The position numbers were made by a program, and so were the translations under genes. DNA of 8,227 bases from Candidatus Magasanikbacteria bacterium CG_4_10_14_0_8_um_filter_42_12 (GTDB taxonomy: Bacteria; Patescibacteriota; Patescibacteriia; Magasanikbacterales; UBA922), in assembly GCA_002784795.1 (NCBI GenBank), contig PFLZ01000136.1, forward strand, positions 3,194 to 11,420. The letters are read 5' to 3'. Below the pieces are notes generated by a model, which was not told where the DNA came from, searched no databases, and saw only the letters and a list, made by a program, of their open reading frames with translations. Shown piece by piece: positions 1-5,084 of this stretch (position 1 is the stretch's first letter; each line of letters begins with the position of its first letter).

Positions 1-830
1 AAATTATTGAGAATGTAACGGTGGAACGTGGAAGATTTTTTTCAAAAGCAGAAAATGAAGCGCGTGATGCAGTGGTCGTCATGGGGAGTGCTCTTGCAGA
101 AGAAATTTTTGGAAATAGCGAACTGATTGGTGAGCGGGTAAAAATAGATGGAAAACAATTTCGTGTGATAGGGGTGCTCGCGCCACAGGGGAGTTCTATT
201 TTTGAGGACGTGGATAATGCACTTCTCATGCCCCTCCGAGTTGCACAGTACGAATTGCTTGGGGTGCGACATGTGTCAGTGATACGCAGTAAAGTTGATT
301 CTGAACAATATATAGACCAAACAGAAAAAGAAATCGCACAGACACTCCTTGATAGACATGGGGAAGAAGATTTTTCTATTCGTAATAGTGCAAGCCTTTT
401 GGATATTTTGACCACGATTACCGATGCACTAAAATTTTTCCTTGTTGCTATTGCTGGTGTCTCTCTTTTTGTCGGTGGTATCGGAATCATGAATATTATG
501 TTGATTGCCGTCAAAGAAAAAACACGTGAGGTAGGACTCAGAAAATCGGTCGGCGCTACGGATACTGACATTCTCAGACAATTTCTTATTGAAACCATTG
601 TGTTGTCACTGCTCGGTGGGTTGATTGGATTATTGATTGGCGTCCTCCTTGCGTTTGGTATTGCACGAGGGGTACAAGCTGCTGGATACGATGGGTATAA
701 GTTTATTGTTTCTCTGAATTCAATTGTCGCGTCACTTGGAGTGACGATGCTTATTGGGCTTGTCTTTGGGGTATACCCTGCACGACGTGCCGCAAGTTTG
801 GACCCTATTGATGCATTACATTACGAATAA
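1..830 (+). CDS. MacB/FtsX-type ABC transporter permease, 3' part (5' end outside window)
   Basis: The frame is open to the left window edge (first full codon at 3), so this is the C-terminal 275 residues of a longer protein. The GTG at 21 is only an internal codon. Visible are the end of the extracytoplasmic MacB core domain (around FRVIGVLAPQG), then the FtsX-type membrane part. That part has one membrane segment (about 431-510), the conserved loop REVGLRKSVGAT, two more segments and the closing motif YPARRAASLDPIDAL, typical of the family. It is clearly paralogous to the next permease at 1317-2561, sharing the string LRKSVGAT and the same domain order. Members of this family do not form a pore. 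They transmit ATPase motion to periplasmic or surface partners for export or lipoprotein/peptide release. The matching ATPase is not in the window and is probably upstream. Family assignment is secure; the substrate is unknown. Confidence 0.9.
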   Translation, partial: IIENVTVERGRFFSKAENEARDAVVVMGSALAEEIFGNSELIGERVKIDGKQFRVIGVLAPQGSSIFEDVDNALLMPLRVAQYELLGVRHVSVIRSKVDSEQYIDQTEKEIAQTLLDRHGEEDFSIRNSASLLDILTTITDALKFFLVAIAGVSLFVGGIGIMNIMLIAVKEKTREVGLRKSVGATDTDILRQFLIETIVLSLLGGLIGLLIGVLLAFGIARGVQAAGYDGYKFIVSLNSIVASLGVTMLIGLVFGVYPARRAASLDPIDALHYE

Positions 831-832
831 TA

Positions 833-862
833 TGCGAAATACGAAAAATGCGAACATACGAA
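833..862 (+). repeat. Left array of four T(A/G)CGAA hexamers
   Basis: Hexamers start at 833 (TGCGAA), 840 (TACGAA), 849 (TGCGAA) and 857 (TACGAA), a spacing of 7, 9 and 8 bases. The array begins three bases after the stop codon of the upstream permease and ends 10 bases before the GxxExxY start. A fifth TACGAA at 822-827 forms the last two sense codons of the permease. The array is the inverted counterpart of 1283-1312. Confidence 0.85.
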
Positions 863-872
863 ATTTCTACGT

Positions 873-1280
873 ATGAATGTTTCTCAAGTAAAAAGGAAAG
901 ATTTGCTATATCCAGAATTGAGCTACATAATAAATGGTGCTTTGTTTGAAGTGTATAAGGAATTGGGCGGTGGACATAAAGAAGTATATTATCAGAAGGC
1001 AATGGCCCTCGCACTGAAGGAAAAAGGTATATCATATATTGAACAGTACTCTGTGCCTCTCACGTTTAAAGGATCAATAGTAGGTAAATATTATTTAGAT
1101 TTTTTAGTAGAAGATAAAATAATATTGGAGTTGAAAAGAGGAAAATTGATGCCCTATGCTATGATTCAGCAAACAAAAGAGTATCTTATAGCTACAAATT
1201 TGCAGTTAGCTATTATTGGCTGTTTTACTCACCAAGGTGCATATCCAAAACGTATTATAAATCATGAATTGCTTGGATAG
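873..1280 (+). CDS. GxxExxY protein (PD-(D/E)XK nuclease-like)
   Basis: The 135-residue product has the name-giving motif at G34, E37, Y40 and a nuclease-like core: D76 on one strand, then E86-L-K88 on the next (D-x9-ExK). The motif YAMIQQTKEYLIATNLQLAIIG corresponds to the family's conserved QQ..NYL segment, here in positions 95-116. The usual C-terminal NFG is replaced by GCF (116-118), which is slightly divergent. Length is normal for the family. Its function is not established; the fold suggests DNA or RNA binding or cleavage. ATG 873 is the first start, and no Shine-Dalgarno sequence precedes it. The gene is strikingly AT-rich, using TTA, ATA and AGA codons that are rare in the flanking genes, and hexamer arrays enclose it. 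Both facts point to separate acquisition. It is probably co-transcribed with the permeases. Confidence 0.85.
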   Translation: MNVSQVKRKDLLYPELSYIINGALFEVYKELGGGHKEVYYQKAMALALKEKGISYIEQYSVPLTFKGSIVGKYYLDFLVEDKIILELKRGKLMPYAMIQQTKEYLIATNLQLAIIGCFTHQGAYPKRIINHELLG

Positions 1281-1282
1281 TT

Positions 1283-1312
1283 TTCGCATTTTCGTAAAGT
1301 TCGTATTTCGTA
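1283..1312 (-). repeat. Right array of four TTCG(T/C)A hexamers, inverted copy of the left array
   Basis: Copies lie at 1283-1288 (TTCGCA), 1291-1296, 1300-1305 and 1307-1312 (all TTCGTA). Read on the - strand from the outer end, the spacing is 7, 9, 8, exactly as in the left array at 833-862. It starts three bases after the GxxExxY stop and ends five bases before the ATG of the next permease, so it occupies that gene's translation initiation region. Confidence 0.85.
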
Positions 1313-1316
1313 CAGT

Positions 1317-2561
1317 ATGAATAAGATATTTTCACTTGCATTCAATCAAATTAAAAAAAATAAGGCGAGAGCGAGCCTGACTATTTTTGGTATTACGATT
1401 GGTATCATGGTGGTTATCCTGGTATTGTCTGCTGGAAATGGGGTGAAGAGTTTGGTACTTGGTGAGCTTGATAGTTTTGGGAATGACTGGATAGATATCG
1501 AAGTAAAAATACCAAGCACGGGCAAAGCGTCGGTGAGCAATGCGCAAGACCAAGCGCGAGGAGTAACAATTACAAGCCTGACAACTGATGATGCCGATGC
1601 TGTAGGAGAGCTCAATAATATAAAAAATATCTATGCAGGAGTGACGACGCAAGCCGTCGTCTCGTATGGCAATGAAAAAAAACAACCAATGTTTTTTGCC
1701 GTGACACCATCATATATAGAGATCGATGCTGGCAGTGAAATGGAAGACGGGCAATTTTTTTCAGAGGAAGAAAACAGTGCAGCAAGCCAAGTCATTGTGT
1801 TGGGATCGGGATTGCGTGATACACTTTTTGGCAATGATACTGCTGTCGGGAAAAAGGTAAAAGTGGGGGATACCTCATTTCGAGTGATAGGGGTGATGAA
1901 GGAACGAGGCGCAACAGGGTTTTTCAATTATGATGAACTCGCGTATATCCCTGTAAGAACGGCGCAAAAAAAACTTATGGGTATTGATCATGTATTGTTC
2001 ATGATTGCCCAGATGCGAGACGCAGGTAAAGGTGATGCAACCGCCGAAGAAATTAGAGCGCTGATCAGAGATCGTCATGATATTACGGATCCTGACAAAG
2101 ATGATTTTTCAGTCACGACACAGCAAGAGTCCGTTGCATTGATCGATACTGTATTTTTTGGCATACAGGCGCTGTTGGTCATATTAGCCGCGATTTCGCT
2201 CGTCGTCGGTGGTGTGGGGATTATGAATGTGATGTATGTTTCTGTGGTTGAGCGTACATTTGAAATTGGACTCAGAAAATCTGTCGGTGCTACCGAGGCG
2301 AGTGTCCGCGCACAGTTTCTCATCGAAGCGATTGTCCTCACTGCACTTGGTGGGGTGAGTGGTATTGTGATTGGTATTTTGTTGTCGTACCTTATCGCTG
2401 TTGGTGCTCAGTCATATGGGCTCAATTGGGAATTTGTGATTTCCTTGCCATCTATTTTTCTCGGTACAGGATTTTCTGTTATCATTGGATTAGTCTTTGG
2501 CTATTTTCCGGCAAAGCACGCAGCAAGTCTCGATCCTATTACGGCGTTGCGTCAAGAATAA
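1317..2561 (+). CDS. MacB/FtsX-type ABC transporter permease, complete
   Basis: The 414-residue product has the full family layout. It has a short basic N-terminus (IKKNKARASLTIFG) leading into membrane segment 1 (about 20-40), a large extracytoplasmic MacB core domain (about 41-275), then three C-terminal membrane segments (about 280-306, 333-362, 377-398). Hallmarks are GGVGIMNVM at the end of segment 2, the cytoplasmic loop FEIGLRKSVGAT, and YFPAKHAASLDPITALRQE at the C-terminus. It should work with a LolD/MacB-type ATPase encoded outside the window, and may form a heterodimer with the paralogue at 1-830. Likely roles are export or mechanical transmission across the single membrane; the substrate is not deducible. 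ATG 1317 is supported because the start of the family motif follows directly. No Shine-Dalgarno sequence is visible, and hexamer repeats fill the upstream bases. Confidence 0.93.
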   Translation: MNKIFSLAFNQIKKNKARASLTIFGITIGIMVVILVLSAGNGVKSLVLGELDSFGNDWIDIEVKIPSTGKASVSNAQDQARGVTITSLTTDDADAVGELNNIKNIYAGVTTQAVVSYGNEKKQPMFFAVTPSYIEIDAGSEMEDGQFFSEEENSAASQVIVLGSGLRDTLFGNDTAVGKKVKVGDTSFRVIGVMKERGATGFFNYDELAYIPVRTAQKKLMGIDHVLFMIAQMRDAGKGDATAEEIRALIRDRHDITDPDKDDFSVTTQQESVALIDTVFFGIQALLVILAAISLVVGGVGIMNVMYVSVVERTFEIGLRKSVGATEASVRAQFLIEAIVLTALGGVSGIVIGILLSYLIAVGAQSYGLNWEFVISLPSIFLGTGFSVIIGLVFGYFPAKHAASLDPITALRQE

Positions 2562-2570
2562 TTTTTTATT

Positions 2571-3326
2571 ATGCATACACTTCGTACTAGATTCGCAAAT
2601 GATATCGTGGCAGAATGTATGCCATCTCAAAAACCGTCACAAGATGTGATTATTTTTTGTGATGGTATGCCAGGGCTGCCTGGCAAAAAGAAAAAGCTCA
2701 TGGAGTTTTATGCGAAAAAAGGTTATTGGTGTTTCAATCCTAGATATAGAGGCGTATGGGAAAGCGGGGGATCGTTTTTGGAAAATTCTCCGGTAGAAGA
2801 TATTCGTGATGTGATAGATGGATTATTTCAACCGGTCAACAGTCTGTGGGATGGGGTTGAGTACAATATAGACCCAAAACATATCATCATTGTAGGCGGA
2901 AGTTTTGGAGGCCCTGCGGCGCTCCTCCTGTCTTCTGACCCACGAGTGAATGCCGTGATTACAGTGGCTGGTGTTGTCGATTGGACCGTGCCGGGTGAAA
3001 CAGAACCCCTTGATTGGCTTTTTGATGTGACAAAAGCATCTTTTGGAGAGGCCTTTCGGATAACAAAAAAAAATTGGGACAAATTGGCATCTGGAAAATT
3101 TTACAATCCTGTCAATCAGCTCGAAGATATAGATCCAACGAAGATATTGATGATCCATGCAAAAGATGATACAGTGGTTCCCTATGTGGCGACTGATGTT
3201 TTTTCTCAGAAGCTCGGTATTCCGCTTGTTTCCTTGAAAACAGGGGATCATCTTTCATCGTCAATTTTGACTCGATGGAAGATGTGGCGACATATAAAAA
3301 AACATCTTGCTTCTTTGATACCATAA
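2571..3326 (+). CDS. Alpha/beta hydrolase (S9/dienelactone-hydrolase-like)
   Basis: The 251-residue product is a cytoplasmic-type alpha/beta hydrolase with no signal peptide. The nucleophile elbow is GGSFGG with Ser111 after the strand HIIIVG. The acid is probably Asp200 in IHAKDDTVVP and the base His227 in GDH, in the canonical order and spacing. The early segment FNPRYRGVWESGGSF (55-69) matches the region after strand 4 in prolyl-oligopeptidase-like and acyl-peptidase relatives. The family cleaves ester or peptide bonds; the actual substrate cannot be read from the sequence. It starts nine bases after the permease stop and ends three bases before the ABC ATPase start, so co-transcription is likely. 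This may link it to processing of whatever these transporters handle, though that is only inferred from position. Confidence 0.85.
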   Translation: MHTLRTRFANDIVAECMPSQKPSQDVIIFCDGMPGLPGKKKKLMEFYAKKGYWCFNPRYRGVWESGGSFLENSPVEDIRDVIDGLFQPVNSLWDGVEYNIDPKHIIIVGGSFGGPAALLLSSDPRVNAVITVAGVVDWTVPGETEPLDWLFDVTKASFGEAFRITKKNWDKLASGKFYNPVNQLEDIDPTKILMIHAKDDTVVPYVATDVFSQKLGIPLVSLKTGDHLSSSILTRWKMWRHIKKHLASLIP

Positions 3327-3329
3327 ATT

Positions 3330-4046
3330 ATGAATGCACTTGAGATCAAAAATTTTACAAAAAAGTATGGCGACGTGACGGCTGTCGATGACATTTCTAT
3401 TTCTGTGAAGCAAGGAGAGTTTTTTGGATTTCTCGGTAAAAATGGAGCAGGGAAGACTTCTACTATTAGTGCTATCACCGGCATTGGGACGATTACGAGT
3501 GGAGAGATAACCGTCTTTGGTATTGATGTAGAAAAAGAATACAAAGAAGCGCGAAAAAAAATAGGGTTGTGTCCTCAAGAGTTTAATGTCGATACCTTTG
3601 CAAAAGTGAAAGATATTTTGTTGCATGTTGGAGGATATTTTGGCCTTTCAAAAAAAGAACGGCAAACGCGACTCGAAGATGTATTGAATATATTTGAACT
3701 TGAGGATCATAAAGAAAAACAATTTCGACAACTGTCTGGTGGACTCAAGCGTCGCCTGATGCTCGCTCGTGCGATGATGCATGATCCAGAACTTCTCATT
3801 CTTGACGAACCAACCGCAGGAGTTGATGTTGAACTTCGTCATGAACTCTGGGCGTATTTGAAACAAATTAATAAAGCCGGGAAGACTATTATTTTTACGT
3901 CTCATTATCTCGATGAAGTAGAAGAACTCTGTGAACGAGTTGCCATTATGGATAAAGGAAAGATTATAGCCGATGCACCAAAAAGTGACTTTACAAACGA
4001 TGGGAGTACGCTCGAGGCAAAGTATTTGGAATTAACAAAAGCATAG
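3330..4046 (+). CDS. ABC-2 type transporter ATP-binding protein (YadG/CcmA-like)
   Basis: The 238-residue nucleotide-binding subunit has all motifs intact: Walker A GKNGAGKT (36-43), Q-loop Gln83, signature LSGGLKRR (135-142), Walker B LLILDEP (155-161), D-loop AGVD (163-166) and switch His192. The signature and the ending SHYLDEVEELCERVAIMDKGKI (about 191-212) are typical of the ABC-2 exporter branch (YadG, NodI, CcmA-like), not of MacB/LolD ATPases. The partner is therefore the permease four bases downstream, not the MacB-like permeases upstream. It would hydrolyse ATP at the inner face of the membrane to drive export of a lipid, polysaccharide or drug-like substrate, not determined here. 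ATG 3330 is the natural start, with no Shine-Dalgarno sequence. Confidence 0.95.
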   Translation: MNALEIKNFTKKYGDVTAVDDISISVKQGEFFGFLGKNGAGKTSTISAITGIGTITSGEITVFGIDVEKEYKEARKKIGLCPQEFNVDTFAKVKDILLHVGGYFGLSKKERQTRLEDVLNIFELEDHKEKQFRQLSGGLKRRLMLARAMMHDPELLILDEPTAGVDVELRHELWAYLKQINKAGKTIIFTSHYLDEVEELCERVAIMDKGKIIADAPKSDFTNDGSTLEAKYLELTKA

Positions 4047-4050
4047 GCAT

Positions 4051-4815
4051 ATGACAAATTTGATTGGTTTCAGAACACTCGTCTGGCAAGAAATACAGCG
4101 GTTTCTCCGCGTCTGGATTCAGGCGCTCATTAGTCCGTGGATCAATTCCTTGTTGTATATCCTTGTGTTCGGGGTCATCGTGGGGTCACGGATCGATACG
4201 ATTGCTGGTGTTTCGTATATTGATTTTGTATTGCCTGGTATTGTGATGATGAATTTGATCACAGCATCCTACATGCAAGCGGCGTTTAGTTTGTATTTCA
4301 AACGATTTGCACGACATATTGAAGAAATCCTCACGGCACCATTTTCATATCTAGAAGTGCTCGGCGCTTTTGTGATTGCGGGTGTGTTACGTGGTCTTAT
4401 CGTTGGTCTTGGGGTATATGCCATTGCACTGTTTTTCACCTCGGCATCTATTGCACATCTTTTTTTGTTCATTGTGTATAGTATTGCAGTTGCCCTTATT
4501 TTTTCTTGTATCGGATTGCTTGTTGGTCTCTGGGCTGATAATTTTGAACAGCTTTCCGTCCTCCAAACATTTGTGATCATGCCGCTTACATTTCTTGGGG
4601 GAGTGTTCAATTCGGTTCACATGCTGCCAGAAAAAGCACAGTTCGTCGCAAAGCTCAATCCATTCTTTTATTTTGTTGATGGACTTCGATATTCGATGAT
4701 TGGTATTCGGGAAGCAAATGTATGGGTTGGAAGTACGCTTATTCTTGTATTGATTTTTGGGTTTGGTGGTCTGACGTGGTATTTGTTTTATAAGGGGTGG
4801 CGTTTGCGGTCGTAG
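4051..4815 (+). CDS. ABC-2 type transporter permease (YadH-like)
   Basis: The 254-residue integral membrane protein has about six hydrophobic segments (roughly 31-45, 58-80, 104-128, 135-160, 168-187, 226-247). Family features include the cytoplasmic coupling stretch EEILTAPFSYLEVLGAF (91-107) after the second segment. The conserved FLGGVFNSVHMLP (181-193) and NPFFYFVDGLRY (203-214) precede the last segment. These match the YadH/NodJ branch of ABC-2 permeases. It lies four bases after the ATPase stop, a standard two-gene exporter arrangement. The complex would be a homodimer of permease plus two ATPases. This is the last gene of the first block; the inverted-repeat region follows. Confidence 0.93.
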   Translation: MTNLIGFRTLVWQEIQRFLRVWIQALISPWINSLLYILVFGVIVGSRIDTIAGVSYIDFVLPGIVMMNLITASYMQAAFSLYFKRFARHIEEILTAPFSYLEVLGAFVIAGVLRGLIVGLGVYAIALFFTSASIAHLFLFIVYSIAVALIFSCIGLLVGLWADNFEQLSVLQTFVIMPLTFLGGVFNSVHMLPEKAQFVAKLNPFFYFVDGLRYSMIGIREANVWVGSTLILVLIFGFGGLTWYLFYKGWRLRS

Positions 4816-4841
4816 TACTAGACTGCGGTTTGAGTATGCCG

Positions 4842-4850
4842 TGGTATGAT
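4842..4850 (+). promoter_or_regulatory. Candidate extended -10 promoter (TGGTATGAT)
   Basis: TGG followed by TATGAT gives an extended -10 (TGnTATAAT, one mismatch). No good -35 is seen at 16-18 bases upstream, which extended -10 promoters can tolerate. The same nine bases recur at 7871-7879 in the divergent spacer. Predicted initiation falls near 4857, at the left edge of the inverted repeat. Confidence 0.45.
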
Positions 4851-4884
4851 GTTCTACACGGAAGATTACGCTTCGCTAAGATTA

Positions 4885-4903
4885 TTTTCACCTACGGTGA
4901 AAA
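4885..4903. repeat. Side hairpin, left half of the nested repeat
   Basis: A perfect 8-bp stem, TTTTCACC with GGTGAAAA, has a three-base TAC loop. It competes with the inner long arm for the A run at 4900-4903, so two alternative folds are possible. Confidence 0.6.
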
Positions 4904-4983
4904 AGATTGAAGATTACTTCGTAAAAAGAAGAACCTACATATCAGCATATTTTTCTAAGCATGTAACATAATCTTCTAATCTT

Positions 4984-4999
4984 TTTTGCGCTAGCAAAA
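4984..4999. repeat. Side hairpin, right half of the nested repeat
   Basis: The stem is TTTTGC with GCAAAA, loop GCTA. It mirrors the position of the left side hairpin but differs in sequence, so the two sides keep a TTTT...AAAA hairpin without being exact copies. It shares 4984-4986 with the inner long arm. Confidence 0.5.
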
Positions 5000-5034
5000 G
5001 TAATCTTAGCGCAGCGTAATCTTCCCGTGTTTGT

Positions 5035-5054
5035 AGACTTTCATTTGGAAGTCT
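5035..5054 (+). other. Short hairpin overlapping the promoter region of the dehydrogenase gene
   Basis: AGACTTTC and GGAAGTCT form an 8-bp stem with one G-T pair and a four-base ATTT loop. No T run follows, so it is not an intrinsic terminator. It ends one base before the candidate -10 at 5056-5061, so it could be an operator-like dyad in the -35 region. Confidence 0.4.
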
Positions 5055-5055
5055 G

Positions 5056-5061
5056 TATACT
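5056..5061 (+). promoter_or_regulatory. Candidate -10 box (TATACT) for the dehydrogenase gene
   Basis: TATACT differs from consensus in one base and lies 23 bases before ATG 5085, giving a predicted leader of about 17 bases. The best -35 match, TTGTAG at 5031-5036, has an over-long 19-base spacer. The same hexamer with a similarly short leader occurs ahead of the - strand methyltransferase, which supports it modestly. Confidence 0.4.
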
Positions 5062-5084
5062 ACTAGATACATAATACAGATTTT

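Larger units (their letters stand above)
833..1312. mobile_element. Putative GxxExxY cassette bounded by mirrored hexamer arrays
   Basis: Seen directly: a single gene (873-1280) is enclosed by two four-copy arrays of the same hexamer in opposite orientation with identical outer-to-inner spacing (7, 9, 8). It sits between two paralogous permease genes that would otherwise be adjacent. Its G+C is far below that of its neighbours: by hand count 26% in 1081-1200 against 46% in 2161-2280. Inference: a unit moved in as a whole, the arrays serving as end-recognition sites. No transposase is present, so movement would need help in trans or the encoded nuclease-like protein itself. The alternative is a fixed gene with arrays used for regulation or RNA folding. 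Confidence 0.45.
4856..5030. repeat. Nested inverted repeat built from AAGATTA/TAATCTT words; possible structured RNA
   Basis: The outer arms are 4856-4884 and 5001-5030. They are complementary over 29-30 bases except for one mismatch and one single-base indel, and with a four-base indel they extend outward to a further CTAC. The inner arms, 4900-4916 and 4969-4986, pair over 17 bases with a single bulge at 4977. Between outer and inner arms each side has its own small hairpin (4885-4903 and 4984-4999). The apical segment 4917-4968 holds a short CTTC/GAAG stem. The word GAAGATTAC occurs at 4861 and 4909, and its inverse at 5016. No reading frame of coding character is seen in 4816-5084. Options are a MITE/REP-like repeat, a noncoding RNA, a leader of the downstream gene, or a bidirectional transcription stop. 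I cannot choose between these from one copy. Confidence 0.75.

Noticed and set aside
21..23. GTG 21 as the true start of the first permease
   Set aside because: The frame is open through position 3, and the upstream residues align with the interior of the paralogous permease, so the gene begins outside the window.
833..862. Hexamer array considered as a CRISPR or tandem satellite
   Set aside because: Units are six bases with 1-3 base gaps, with only four copies and no spacers. The mirrored partner array fits paired end sequences better.
2823..3251. Long open frames antisense to the hydrolase and other genes
   Set aside because: They lie opposite clear conserved genes, have Cys/His/Arg-rich low-plausibility products, and match no recognisable domain.
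4978..4987. T run at 4982-4987 as an intrinsic terminator for the ABC block
   Set aside because: The inner stem that precedes it is AT-rich and closes a 52-base loop, which is unlike a normal terminator. Kept only as part of the nested repeat.
4816..5084. A small gene in the intergenic region
   Set aside because: No frame with a start and coding-like composition is seen; the stretch is dominated by the inverted repeat and promoter-like sequence.
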